From contig NZ_CP041025.1 in NCBI RefSeq assembly GCF_006385135.1, positions 4,112,001 through 4,176,000 on the forward strand: a DNA stretch of 64,000 nt, read 5' to 3'. How positions within the stretch are numbered: position 1 is the stretch's first letter; the number at the start of each line of letters is the position of its first letter. The notes below the pieces were generated by a model, which did no database searches, was not told where the DNA came from, and saw only the letters and a list, made by a program, of their open reading frames with translations. Below, one piece after another: positions 9,334-18,091 of the stretch. Made by a program: the position numbers and the translations under genes. The DNA comes from Paremcibacter congregatus. Lineage in GTDB: Bacteria; Pseudomonadota; Alphaproteobacteria; Sphingomonadales; Emcibacteraceae.

Positions 9334-10248
9334 ATGGGATTTTTTAAGACCTCCTTGCTGTTAGCGGCAATGACAGGCTTGTTTCTGGCGGTGGGGTTCA
9401 TGATTGGCGGACAGTCAGGGATGATATTTGCCTTTATCTTTGCATTGGGCATGAATGTTTTTGCTTATTGGAATTCTGACAAACTGGTTCTGCGTATGTA
9501 TGGGGCGGAGGAAGTGCGCCCGGATACCACGCAGCCTACTCTGCAGGCGTACTACCGAACGGTTGAAGGATTGGCTCGACGGGCAGCACTACCGATGCCC
9601 AAAGTTTATGTCATTGCCAGTGAACAGCCGAATGCCTTTGCCACAGGACGTAACCCTGACAATGCGGCGGTGGCGGCCTCCCGGGGGTTGTTGCAGATTT
9701 TAAACCGTGAAGAAGTGGCGGGTGTTATGGCACATGAGCTCTCTCATGTGAAACACCGGGACACTCTGACCATGACGGTTACGGCGACGCTTGCAGGGGC
9801 GATTAGTATGCTGGCCAATTTCGCTTTGTTTTTCGGGGGGAACCGGGATAATCCATTGGGGTTTGTCGGGGCGCTGTTGATGATGATTCTGGCGCCGTTA
9901 GCGGCGCTTCTGGTTCAGATGGCCATCAGCCGTAGCCGTGAGTATGAGGCTGACCGTCGCGGGGCGGAGATATGTGGTCATCCGTTGTGGTTGGCTTCGG
10001 CTTTGGAAAAATTACAGAAAGCCAGCCGACAAGTACCTAATACGATGGCGGAGCGTAATCCGGCGACGGCACATTTGTTTATTGTCAATCCACTGAGCGG
10101 AGAGCGGATGGATAACCTGTTTTCCACCCACCCTAATATGGATACGCGGATCAAACGTCTTCAGGGTATGGCGCGGGCCCCATCTTCAGGGCGCGCATCA
10201 GTGCCGACCAGCGCTAAAAAGACACCTAATAAGGGACCATGGGGCTAA
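9334..10248 (+). CDS. htpX: Zinc metalloprotease HtpX
   Basis: M48-family inner-membrane protease that degrades misfolded membrane proteins together with FtsH. The 304-residue protein has two N-terminal membrane segments (about 7-24 and 28-46), the zinc site HELSH (134-138) with the third ligand in EYEAD (E203), and two more hydrophobic segments between them (about 148-168 and 176-198). The C-terminus (about 280-304) is basic and Ser/Pro-rich, a short tail beyond the E. coli protein. It is followed by a clear terminator, so it is probably transcribed alone. Confidence 0.95.
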   Translation: MGFFKTSLLLAAMTGLFLAVGFMIGGQSGMIFAFIFALGMNVFAYWNSDKLVLRMYGAEEVRPDTTQPTLQAYYRTVEGLARRAALPMPKVYVIASEQPNAFATGRNPDNAAVAASRGLLQILNREEVAGVMAHELSHVKHRDTLTMTVTATLAGAISMLANFALFFGGNRDNPLGFVGALLMMILAPLAALLVQMAISRSREYEADRRGAEICGHPLWLASALEKLQKASRQVPNTMAERNPATAHLFIVNPLSGERMDNLFSTHPNMDTRIKRLQGMARAPSSGRASVPTSAKKTPNKGPWG

Positions 10249-10274
10249 GCGGGCAGTTTCTGCTTGGCAGACCC

Positions 10275-10299
10275 GGGGGCTTATGTTACGCCCCTTTTT
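10275..10299 (+). terminator. Rho-independent terminator after htpX
   Basis: GGGGC (10276-10280) pairs with GCCCC (10290-10294) across a 9-base loop and is followed directly by TTTTT (10295-10299). It begins 27 bp after the htpX stop and 48 bp before rsmB, separating the two units. Confidence 0.7.
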
Positions 10300-10346
10300 A
10301 AGACTTTTCCGGATTCCCCGGGAGAAGAGCGTGAGTATGAAGTGAT

Positions 10347-11669
10347 ATGGCAAATGACCTGATCGGCCGCTGGGCGGCCCTGGCCTTTCTGGAAAGAATT
10401 CTGGATGAGCATTTGCCGCTGGATCAGGCATTTGAACAGACCTGTCGCTTTTACGGCGATAAGCTCACGGTTCAGGACAGGGCCTTTGTGCGCCATCTTG
10501 GCACAAGCTGCTTACGTCATCTGGGTCAGCTTGATGCCATGATAAATCATTGCACAACAACAAAATTGACCAGCAAGAAGAAAACGGTTCGCAATATTCT
10601 GCGGTTGGCAATCACACAATTGCTATACATGCAGGTACCGGCCCATGCGGCGGTGAATTCGGCCGTTAAAATGACGGATAAACAAAAAAACAGTTCTGAT
10701 CGGCACGCTAAAGGAATGGTCAACGCTATTTTGCGCCGCATTGATCGGGAACAGGAAAAATTCTCGACCAAATTTTCTCCAGGGCTCAATATTCCCAAGT
10801 GGCTGAAGGCCAGCTGGGTGGCGCGTTACGGATCTGGGCAGGTTGATGATATGGCGGTGGCGCTGCTGGCGGAGCCGCCGCTTGATTTTAGCCTGAAAGA
10901 TCAAACAGCAGCCAAGCAATGGGCTGAAAAACTTGGCGGAATAGAACTGCCGAATGGTTCGGTGCGGGTCGAGAAGGCGGGGCCCGTGGCTCAGCTTGAT
11001 GGTTATGAAGAGGGCCAGTGGTGGGTTCAGGATACGGCCGCCAGCCTTCCGGCAACACTATTGGGGGCAAAGTCGGGGGATCGGGTGCTGGATCTTTGTG
11101 CGGCTCCCGGAGGCAAGACAGCACAGTCACTGGCTAAAGGATGTCAGGTGACCGCGGTGGATCAGTCGGCGCGGCGATTGCGGCGATTTGAAGAAAATAT
11201 GTCCCGGTTGGGCTTCTCCTGTGAGACGGTGGTGACAGACGCCGCGACGTATTCACCGGACGAGCCGTTTCCTTTTATCCTGTTGGATGCGCCGTGCAGT
11301 TCCACGGGGACCATGCGCCGCCATCCGGAGGTGAGCCGTATGCGGGGCCCTCTGGACATCACGGCACTGGCGGAAATTCAGAAAAACCTGTTAGATGCCG
11401 CGATTTCCATACTGCCTGTGGGGGGCAGGTTGATTTATTGTGTTTGTTCATTGCAGACGGAAGAGGGGCCGGATCAGATAGCGGCTTTGTTGAGCCGGAA
11501 TGAAAAGATTCAGCGTGTTCCGATCACGGCAGATGAGCTTACAGGTTTTGGGCAGGCGATTATGGATAACGGTGATGTGCAAACCTTGCCCCATCATAAT
11601 CCTGCGGCTAATATACCGGGCGGCATGGACGGCTTTTTTATCAGCCGGCTGACGAAAACATCAGACTAA
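10347..11669 (+). CDS. rsmB: 16S rRNA m5C967 methyltransferase RsmB
   Basis: SAM-dependent RNA cytosine-C5 methyltransferase acting on 16S rRNA. Residues 1-140 form a NusB-like RNA-binding domain (with RAFVRHLGTSCLRHLG and NAILRRI). The catalytic domain (about 160-440) has the SAM loop DLCAAPGGKT (249-258), DAPCSSTG with C317, and the motif VI cysteine in YCVCS (C367). The length of 440 matches RsmB/Sun. It lies between htpX and rpe, a common alphaproteobacterial order; rpe follows after 38 bp and may be co-transcribed. Confidence 0.94.
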   Translation: MANDLIGRWAALAFLERILDEHLPLDQAFEQTCRFYGDKLTVQDRAFVRHLGTSCLRHLGQLDAMINHCTTTKLTSKKKTVRNILRLAITQLLYMQVPAHAAVNSAVKMTDKQKNSSDRHAKGMVNAILRRIDREQEKFSTKFSPGLNIPKWLKASWVARYGSGQVDDMAVALLAEPPLDFSLKDQTAAKQWAEKLGGIELPNGSVRVEKAGPVAQLDGYEEGQWWVQDTAASLPATLLGAKSGDRVLDLCAAPGGKTAQSLAKGCQVTAVDQSARRLRRFEENMSRLGFSCETVVTDAATYSPDEPFPFILLDAPCSSTGTMRRHPEVSRMRGPLDITALAEIQKNLLDAAISILPVGGRLIYCVCSLQTEEGPDQIAALLSRNEKIQRVPITADELTGFGQAIMDNGDVQTLPHHNPAANIPGGMDGFFISRLTKTSD

Positions 11670-11707
11670 TAACTTTCAATTCAAGATTTTGATATTTAGG
11701 GAATCTC

Positions 11708-12379
11708 ATGCAACAACATACCAGAATTGCCCCTTCCATTCTTTCTGCTGATTTTGCCCGGCTGGGCGAGGAAATTGCCGCCATTGATGCGGCCGGGGCG
11801 GATTATATACATGTAGATGTGATGGACGGACATTTTGTCCCCAACATTACCATTGGCCCCGCCGTGGTGAAGGCCATAAGACCGTTCAGCGACAAAATCT
11901 TTGATGTGCATTTGATGATTTCTCCGGTGGATGCTTATATTGAAGACTTTGCCAATGCCGGGTCTGATATTATTACCATTCATGCAGAAGCAACACCGCA
12001 TTTTCACCGTACGATTCAACTGATAAAATCATTGGGCAAACGGGCGGGTATTTCCCTCAACCCCGGAACACCAGTGGAGGTTCTGGACCATGTGATGGAT
12101 ATGGTAGACCTTATTCTGGTGATGAGCGTTAACCCGGGGTTCGGGGGGCAAAAATTCATCGTCAATCAATTGCAGAAGATCAAGGCGGTCCGGCAGAAAA
12201 TTGACGTTTCTGGTCGTCATATTGATCTACAGGTAGATGGCGGGATCACAGCAGAGACGGCTGAATGGGTTGTGGATGCCGGGGCGGACCTTTTGGTTGC
12301 AGGAACCGCGAGTTTCACCGGCGGCCCGGCGTGTTACGCCAAAAATATTCGGGCGTTGCGCGGGAGTAAAGAAGAATAG
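11708..12379 (+). CDS. rpe: Ribulose-phosphate 3-epimerase
   Basis: Cytoplasmic TIM-barrel enzyme interconverting D-ribulose 5-phosphate and D-xylulose 5-phosphate in the pentose phosphate pathway. The 223 residues show the family motifs [14 protein letters not shown] at the start, [12 protein letters not shown] (35-46) with metal-binding H and [12 protein letters not shown], and DGGI near the C-terminus. Length and motifs are canonical. It follows rsmB by 38 bp. Confidence 0.97.
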   Translation: MQQHTRIAPSILSADFARLGEEIAAIDAAGADYIHVDVMDGHFVPNITIGPAVVKAIRPFSDKIFDVHLMISPVDAYIEDFANAGSDIITIHAEATPHFHRTIQLIKSLGKRAGISLNPGTPVEVLDHVMDMVDLILVMSVNPGFGGQKFIVNQLQKIKAVRQKIDVSGRHIDLQVDGGITAETAEWVVDAGADLLVAGTASFTGGPACYAKNIRALRGSKEE

Positions 12380-12489
12380 GCTGTTCCACAGGAATATCAC
12401 AAATCTGCCTTAATTCCCCACGCAACATATGTTAGGCTGCGCTTTCGCCTGATTTTCCTAACTTTGAACCGGAACAGAGATAAGCTTCG

Positions 12490-14232
12490 ATGTCGCAAAT
12501 TCGCCGTCACTCAGACACGCCACTCACGGCCAAGGTACAGAAACGTCTGAAAAATGTGGTGAAAAAAGCCAGTTACAGCAGCCGTTATCATGAGCTGCGC
12601 CTGAAAGGAAAACATCCTTTGCGGCTACTGGGGACGCCGAAAGATCCGTGGGCCGGCTCCATCGCCGCAGGGTCCCATATTATTTCCAACCGGTTTTATT
12701 GTGAGGGGCAGATTCTGCGTAATCCCGCCCACGATACTGGTGCATGGGAAGGGGGTGAAATCTGGCAGGTGGATACTCTGGATCAAAAATGGGCCGAACA
12801 TTTACATAGTTTTTGCTGGCTTCGTGATCTCAACCGGGTGGTCGATCGCAATGCCGCCCGACGTCGGGCCATGGACCTCATGCGCCATTGGTTGGCGGAA
12901 TTTGATCAATGGCATGATCTGACCTGGTCGCCGGACATCATTGGGCGCCGTATCATCAACTGGATGGCCTATGCCCCGTTGATTCTCGACAGCAATGACT
13001 TGATCTACCGCAGCAAGCTGCTCAATTGTCTCGCCCGCCAGGCCCGGCATCTCTATCATTCCTCTGATGATTATGGACGAGGCTTACCGCGCATGCGGGC
13101 CATCGGGGGACTTATTTTAGCCGGACTTTATATCCCTTACGGGGAAAATTGGCTAAAGCGCGGCACACGGTTATTGCAGGAGGCCTTAACCACCGAAATT
13201 CTGCCAGACGGGGGTGTCGCCAGCCGCAATCCGGAAGACCTGTACCGGATTTTACGCGGCTTACTGGTGGTGCGCGCTTCCTATAAAGCCATGGGGCATG
13301 ACGTGCCGTCGGGATTAACCCCAGCATTGGCCCGTATGACGGCATTGTTGAAAAGTCTGATCCATGGGGATGGCCGTCTGGCCCTTTTTCATGGGGCCAG
13401 CGAACAAAACGCTCAGGATATGGCGGCGACGATCGCTTTTTCTGATGCAGATGCCGACCAGGAGACAGGGGTGGTTTGTCTTGATGGTGAACAAAGTGGC
13501 TTTAGACGACTTGAGCAGGAAGGAACTGTAATTATTGCCGATACAGGACCGCCGGCCGAGGTTGAGGTGAGTTACAATGGCCATGCCAGCACCCTGTCTT
13601 TTGAACTCAGCCAGGGCCCGCACCGTATCATAGTCAATTGTGGGTGCGCGAGCTCTCTGCCGGATATGCCGGATATGGATTTGTACAAGTTGTCTCGCTC
13701 AACAGCGGCGCATTCAACGGTGGTTCTGAATGACAAGAATTCCAGTGCCTTGCGCAAGGATGGTTTGATTGGCGATGGGCCGACGCTGGTGACCAGTGAC
13801 CGCACAGAAGAAAAAGGTCATCATCTGTTAGATATGAGCCATGACGGTTATCAGGTTCGCTTTGGGGTCACCCATTATCGCAGTCTCTATCTCAATGATA
13901 CCGGTCTTGATATCCGCGGCGAAGATCGTTTGCAGCGCCGGATGTTACAAACCTCGGATAACCTTAAAGCGCCGCATTTTGATATCCGCTTTCATGTTCA
14001 TCCTGATGTCACGGTATCGCTGCAGAGTGGCGATGACAAAGTTCTATTGCGGTTGCCGAATGGTGATTACTGGCAATTCCAGTGTGCCGGTGCGTCTCTT
14101 GCCCTGGAAGAAAGTATCTATCTTGGGGAAGTGGCGCGGCTGCAGAACTGTCGACAAATTGTTCTCTCGGGGACAGCTGCTGATCCGGAAACCGTGGTAA
14201 AATGGTCACTGCGGCGCATTGAACGGCATTGA
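12490..14232 (+). CDS. Heparinase II/III family protein
   Basis: 580-residue protein of the heparinase II/III polysaccharide-lyase-like family. Residues 1-330 are helix-rich, matching the alpha/alpha-toroid. Residues about 335-560 form a beta-sandwich heparinase II/III-like domain with conserved YNGHASTLSFELS and RSTAAHSTVVLNDKNSS (the histidine-containing active-site region). No signal peptide is evident, so a cytoplasmic or unconventional location is likely. The family has characterised glycosaminoglycan and alginate lyases, but this alphaproteobacterial group, found between rsmB and purH, has no settled substrate. Transcription with rpe (110 bp upstream) or from its own promoter is undecided. 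Confidence 0.85.
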   Translation: MSQIRRHSDTPLTAKVQKRLKNVVKKASYSSRYHELRLKGKHPLRLLGTPKDPWAGSIAAGSHIISNRFYCEGQILRNPAHDTGAWEGGEIWQVDTLDQKWAEHLHSFCWLRDLNRVVDRNAARRRAMDLMRHWLAEFDQWHDLTWSPDIIGRRIINWMAYAPLILDSNDLIYRSKLLNCLARQARHLYHSSDDYGRGLPRMRAIGGLILAGLYIPYGENWLKRGTRLLQEALTTEILPDGGVASRNPEDLYRILRGLLVVRASYKAMGHDVPSGLTPALARMTALLKSLIHGDGRLALFHGASEQNAQDMAATIAFSDADADQETGVVCLDGEQSGFRRLEQEGTVIIADTGPPAEVEVSYNGHASTLSFELSQGPHRIIVNCGCASSLPDMPDMDLYKLSRSTAAHSTVVLNDKNSSALRKDGLIGDGPTLVTSDRTEEKGHHLLDMSHDGYQVRFGVTHYRSLYLNDTGLDIRGEDRLQRRMLQTSDNLKAPHFDIRFHVHPDVTVSLQSGDDKVLLRLPNGDYWQFQCAGASLALEESIYLGEVARLQNCRQIVLSGTAADPETVVKWSLRRIERH

Positions 14233-14303
14233 TTGCGGGAATAGTGGTTTTTTACTTGCCTGAAGGCGGGTGATCCAGTAGGACGCAAGGGAAATATTCT
14301 CTT

Positions 14304-14309
14304 TATAAT
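14304..14309 (+). promoter_or_regulatory. Candidate -10 box for purH
   Basis: A perfect TATAAT lies 42 bp before the purH ATG. The expected -35 position (about 14281-14286) reads GGACGC, a poor match, so strength or an activator requirement is uncertain. No purine riboswitch-like fold was recognised in the 118-bp gap. Confidence 0.35.
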
Positions 14310-14350
14310 GTCTTTACAGGTCAAGACGCTGTTATTTTAAGGAATCCATT

Positions 14351-15952
14351 ATGTCGCCAGCCCCCACAACTCCCATCAAACGCGCCCTGCTTTCCGTATC
14401 GGATAAAAACGGGTTGATCGAATTCGGCCAGTTTTTGAGTGACCAAGGGGTGGAGATCCTCTCTACCGGAGGATCAGCCAAAGCGTTGGCCGATGCTGGC
14501 ATTGTGGTTACTGAAGTGTCCAGTCACACCGGCTTTCCTGAAATGATGGATGGTCGGGTGAAAACCTTGCATCCTAAAATCCATGGCGGGCTTCTGGCCC
14601 TGCGCGATAACGATACCCACGTTAAAGCCATGACTGATCACGATATTGCCAATATTGACCTGCTGGTGGTTAATCTTTATCCCTTTGAAGAAACAGTAGA
14701 AAAAGGGGCGGACTTTGACACCTGCATCGAAAACATCGATATTGGCGGTCCGGCGATGATCCGGTCTGCCGCGAAGAATCATAAGTTTGTAACCGTTGTT
14801 GTTGAAGCCAGAGATTATGAAGCAGTGAAGGCATCCATGTTGGAAAATAACGGTGCGACATCTGCTGACTTGCGCCGTGCATTGGCGGCCCGGGCGTATG
14901 CCCGCACGGGGTCTTATGATGCCGCTATTTCGGCCTGGTTTGCCGCACAACTGGGCGACAGCTATCCCGACCGGCTGAACGTAACCGCCACCCGCAAGCA
15001 AACGTTGCGGTATGGTGAGAACCCGCATCAAAATGCAGCCTTCTATGTTAGCCGCAGCGCAACCCCCCGGCCTGGTATTGCGACAGCCCGCCAGATACAG
15101 GGGAAGGAGTTGAGTTATAATAATCTTAATGACACTGATGCCGCCTTTGAGTTGGTCAGTGAGTTTGATGCGGCTTCCGGACCGGCTGTGGCCATTATCA
15201 AACATGCCAATCCTTGTGGTGTGGCCCAGGCTGCGACCATGAAAGAGGCCTATAATCAGGCGTTGCTATGTGATCAGACCAGTGCCTTCGGCGGGATCAT
15301 TGCCCTGAATAGTACATTGGACGGTGCGACTGCTGAGGAAATCTCCAAGATTTTTACTGAGGTCGTGATTGCGCCTGACGCAGATCAAAAGGCGCTGGAA
15401 ATTCTCGCTGCCAAGAAGAATTTACGTTTGTTGCTTACAGGCGGTCTTGCTGATCCGCGCGCCGTGGGGCAAACCATTAAATCAGTTGCGGGCGGCTATC
15501 TTCTGCAGGACCGTGATAATGGTAAGGTAACATTAGACGACTTGAAGGTGGTGACGGAACGTCAACCAACAGAACAGGAACTGAAAGACCTGTTGTTTGC
15601 CTTCACTGTTTGTAAGCATGTGAAGTCCAATGCAATTATATATGTCAAAGATGGCGCAACTGTCGGGATTGGCGCGGGTCAGATGAGCCGCGTCGACAGT
15701 GCCCGGGTCGCGGTCCGGAAGGCAGAAGACGCTAAAGAGGCCGCCGGGTTCCCAGAAGTTCTGACCAAGGGCTCGGTGGTTGCATCCGATGCTTTCTTCC
15801 CCTTTGCTGATGGTTTGATCCATGCCGCAGAAGCGGGGGTTACGGCGGTCATTCAACCGGGGGGTTCCATGCGGGATGACGAAGTGATTGCTGCGGCTAA
15901 CGAACGTGGTCTGGCTATGGTGATGACCGGCATGCGCCATTTCCGCCACTAG
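14351..15952 (+). CDS. purH: Bifunctional AICAR transformylase / IMP cyclohydrolase PurH
   Basis: Catalyses the last two steps of de novo purine synthesis: formylation of AICAR with 10-formyl-THF, then ring closure to IMP. The 533 residues comprise an N-terminal MGS-like IMP cyclohydrolase domain (about 10-200, with STGGSAKAL and [20 protein letters not shown]) and a C-terminal transformylase domain with [12 protein letters not shown] and the catalytic KHANPCG. Full length and intact. The convergent LysR gene ends 47 bp downstream. Confidence 0.97.
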   Translation: MSPAPTTPIKRALLSVSDKNGLIEFGQFLSDQGVEILSTGGSAKALADAGIVVTEVSSHTGFPEMMDGRVKTLHPKIHGGLLALRDNDTHVKAMTDHDIANIDLLVVNLYPFEETVEKGADFDTCIENIDIGGPAMIRSAAKNHKFVTVVVEARDYEAVKASMLENNGATSADLRRALAARAYARTGSYDAAISAWFAAQLGDSYPDRLNVTATRKQTLRYGENPHQNAAFYVSRSATPRPGIATARQIQGKELSYNNLNDTDAAFELVSEFDAASGPAVAIIKHANPCGVAQAATMKEAYNQALLCDQTSAFGGIIALNSTLDGATAEEISKIFTEVVIAPDADQKALEILAAKKNLRLLLTGGLADPRAVGQTIKSVAGGYLLQDRDNGKVTLDDLKVVTERQPTEQELKDLLFAFTVCKHVKSNAIIYVKDGATVGIGAGQMSRVDSARVAVRKAEDAKEAAGFPEVLTKGSVVASDAFFPFADGLIHAAEAGVTAVIQPGGSMRDDEVIAAANERGLAMVMTGMRHFRH

Positions 15953-15963
15953 GGGCAGAAATA

Positions 15964-15999
15964 AAAGACTTAGAGCTTTTGGGGGGCTCATTCGTCTTT
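15964..15999. terminator. Possible terminator between purH and the LysR gene
   Basis: AAAGAC (15964-15969) pairs with GTCTTT (15994-15999), with an inner GAGC/GCTC pair. It lies exactly in the gap between convergent genes and could serve both strands, but the internal mismatches and lack of a strong T-run make this tentative. Confidence 0.35.
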
Positions 16000-16902
16000 C
16001 TAGCAGTTAAGTGGTGCGAGTTCCGCCACCAGAAAGTCGAGGAACGCGCGTAATGCCGGACGCATATGGCGATCTGGCAGATAGACAGCATAAATCTGGT
16101 TGGCGCCCTGGCCGTCAAGGCTGGCGCTCCAGTCGGGCAGTAGCGGCAGCAAGTCGCCACGGCTGATGGCGCGGTGGGACTGCCAACGGGTGGTGACTGT
16201 GATACCAAGACCAGCCAGAGCCGCCCGATAGAGGGGGGCGCCCCCCACAGAACGCAGATTCCCAGAGACCGGGACCTTGATCTGCCGAGAGTCCTGGTCA
16301 AAATGCCACCAGGTCGTTTTGCGGTTGCGGTCAAAGGTCAGACAGTTGTGATGTCGTAACTTTTCCGGGTTTTCCGGCAGACCGTGTCGGGCGATATAAG
16401 CTGGACTGGCGACCAATCGCATGTGATTGGCCATCAGCGGACGCATCTTGAGACTTGAATCCTGTGGTCGCCCGATACGCACCGCGAGATCCACATTTTC
16501 TTTGGTCAGGTCGACCATACAATCCTCGGCGTTGAGGGTAAGGCTGACATCGGGAAACTGGTCGAAGAATTTTGGCAGCAGGGGACAAATTGCAAGATTG
16601 CCGAAGGTGGAGAAGACAGATACTTTCAGTGCTCCTGTCACCTTTTCGCTTGGGGGGCAGATTTCCTGCCTGGCCTGGTCCAGTTGGGCAAGGCTGTTCT
16701 CTGCGTAAGGCGCCAGGGCGAGCCCCGCTTCTGTCGGGTGAATGACATGGGTGGAACGGTTGAGAAGCCGAATGCCGAAATCGGCTTCTAATTTGTCCAT
16801 TTGCCGGCTGATGCTTGATGGTGATAATCCGGCGGCGCGGCTGACGGCGGAAAAGCTGCCGAGCTCAATCACTTTGAGGAATAAATTTAGTCGATTAATC
16901 AT
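16000..16902 (-). CDS. LysR-family transcriptional regulator
   Basis: 300-residue LTTR. The N-terminal winged helix-turn-helix spans residues 1-60 (FLKVIELGSFSAVSRAAGLS, then SSISRQMDKLE). A periplasmic-binding-like effector domain occupies about 90-295, with FDRNRKTTWWHFDQ and a C-terminal FLDFLVAEL. It diverges from the nitroreductase gene across 128 bp, the classic arrangement in which an LTTR controls its neighbour; a T-N11-A palindrome lies between them. The inducer cannot be told from the sequence, although an electrophile or quinone-like signal would suit the partner. Confidence 0.9.
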   Translation of the reverse strand: MINRLNLFLKVIELGSFSAVSRAAGLSPSSISRQMDKLEADFGIRLLNRSTHVIHPTEAGLALAPYAENSLAQLDQARQEICPPSEKVTGALKVSVFSTFGNLAICPLLPKFFDQFPDVSLTLNAEDCMVDLTKENVDLAVRIGRPQDSSLKMRPLMANHMRLVASPAYIARHGLPENPEKLRHHNCLTFDRNRKTTWWHFDQDSRQIKVPVSGNLRSVGGAPLYRAALAGLGITVTTRWQSHRAISRGDLLPLLPDWSASLDGQGANQIYAVYLPDRHMRPALRAFLDFLVAELAPLNC

Positions 16903-16926
16903 GCGCGCCCCTTCAGGAAAAGCTTG

Positions 16927-16939
16927 TGCATAAAATGCA
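16927..16939. promoter_or_regulatory. Candidate LTTR box (T-N11-A palindrome)
   Basis: TGCAT-AAA-ATGCA is a perfect 5-3-5 inverted repeat that fits the LysR-type T-N11-A consensus. It lies 25 bp upstream of the LysR start and 91 bp upstream of the nitroreductase start. Its position suits autoregulation plus activation of the divergent gene; binding is inferred. Confidence 0.45.
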
Positions 16940-17030
16940 AAAGCATGTTGGTTAATTTGTGCCTTCCTTAATTTAATGGAAAGACTATCTCTTAAAGTAT
17001 CCGGTGAAAAGATACAAAAGGAGATTTATC

Positions 17031-17633
17031 ATGGATACATTGACTGCGATGACAGCACGCAGAACGGCTAAACATTTTGACAGCAGTTTCAAGTTGGATG
17101 ATCAACAGATCGATAGTTTAATGGCTGCGGCCTTGTGTGCGCCAACGTCGTATAATATTCAACATGGTCGGATTGTTCGGATTACAGACAAGGGCGCACG
17201 CGCCGCCTTGCGCGTGGCGGCTTTTGACCAGGCGCAGCTTACCGAGGCCAGTGAGGTTTGGGTTATTTGCGGGGATACACAGGCCTGGCGCAAAAATCCG
17301 GAGCGTTATTGGCGCACGGCAGACCAGGAAACCCGGAACATTCTTGTGGGGATGTTGACAGAGTTTTATAAAGATAAGCCTGTATTGCAACGTGATGAGG
17401 CAATTCGCAGCGGTTCCTTTATGGCGCAGAATATTATGGTGGCCGCGACTTCGTTGGGACTGAATACGGGGCCAATGATCGGGTTTGATGCCGACCAGGT
17501 AGCGGAGGTGATCAATTTACCGGAGGATCATGTTATCGCACTGATTTTAGTTATAGGAAAAGCTGTAAAAGAGCCTTGGGCGCGTGGGGGGCAGTTGCCT
17601 CCGGATGAAGTTGTTTTAAACGACAGTTTTTAA
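17031..17633 (+). CDS. Nitroreductase-family flavoprotein
   Basis: 200-residue FMN-dependent NAD(P)H oxidoreductase of the nitroreductase family. Recognisable parts are the N-terminal MTARRTAKHFDSS (FMN phosphate-binding Arg region), CAPTSYNIQHGRIVRI, and a C-terminal GLNTGPMIGFDADQV with PEDHVIALILVIGKAV. The frame is open from 17004, but the ATG at 17031 has AAAGGAG at 17017-17023 in front and gives the family-like N-terminus. Substrates may be quinones, nitroaromatics or similar electrophiles; none is certain. Divergent LysR gene upstream. Confidence 0.9.
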   Translation: MDTLTAMTARRTAKHFDSSFKLDDQQIDSLMAAALCAPTSYNIQHGRIVRITDKGARAALRVAAFDQAQLTEASEVWVICGDTQAWRKNPERYWRTADQETRNILVGMLTEFYKDKPVLQRDEAIRSGSFMAQNIMVAATSLGLNTGPMIGFDADQVAEVINLPEDHVIALILVIGKAVKEPWARGGQLPPDEVVLNDSF

Positions 17634-17765
17634 GCTTCCTGACCAGATGTTTAAAAATGCAGATTCTTGACAAAAGAACGTGCGCTTTGCGGAATGTCCT
17701 TTTACATTAGGGGGAAATCGGTTGTCACTCTACTGTGGCCGATAAATTTGAGAAGGCAAAGCGCA

Positions 17766-18011
17766 ATGGGTATTTTGATCTTAATTTTTTTTGGCGGTGT
17801 CGTTGGCTATATTGTGTGTAGTCGCGCCGGGGCCATGCGCCTGTCTTTCATGTGGGCGGTTATTTTCGGGCTAGTGTACATGGCCCTGATTTTCATTTTC
17901 AGCGATACAGGCTATGCCGAGGTTCTGCGTGTCTTCCCGGCCATTCTTTTGCCGCTGCTTCTGGGGGCCTGGCTTGGGTCGCTCTGGGGGAAGAAAATGT
18001 CCAAATATTAA
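17766..18011 (+). CDS. Small hypothetical membrane protein
   Basis: 81-residue protein that I do not recognise. It is mostly hydrophobic, with three likely membrane segments (about residues 2-18, 26-44 and 52-74), a positively charged SRAGAMR loop between the first two, and a basic C-terminal KKMSKY. The frame is open to 17667, but the ATG at 17766 directly precedes the first membrane segment and the upstream residues look non-coding. It is followed by a strong terminator. Function unknown. Confidence 0.55.
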   Translation: MGILILIFFGGVVGYIVCSRAGAMRLSFMWAVIFGLVYMALIFIFSDTGYAEVLRVFPAILLPLLLGAWLGSLWGKKMSKY

Positions 18012-18042
18012 GATGCGATGTTGCCGAGAAAATGCGATGGAT

Positions 18043-18077
18043 AAAAAAAGGGATGAGGTTTTCTCATCCCTTTTTTA
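18043..18077. terminator. Bidirectional Rho-independent terminator
   Basis: GGGATGAG (18050-18057) pairs with CTCATCCC (18063-18070) around a 5-base loop, flanked by seven A and six T, so it can work on both strands. It lies between the small membrane protein gene (plus) and the glutamate dehydrogenase gene (minus), which converge. Confidence 0.85.
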
Positions 18078-18091
18078 GTAAATTTCAGTGA

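Noticed and set aside
12381-12477. 7-bp inverted repeat CTGTTCC/GGAACAG between rpe and the heparinase gene
   Set aside because: The arms are short and about 83 bp apart; likely chance.
13000-14232. Polysaccharide lyase system around the heparinase-family gene
   Set aside because: No transporter, sulfatase or other lyase is near; neighbours are housekeeping genes.
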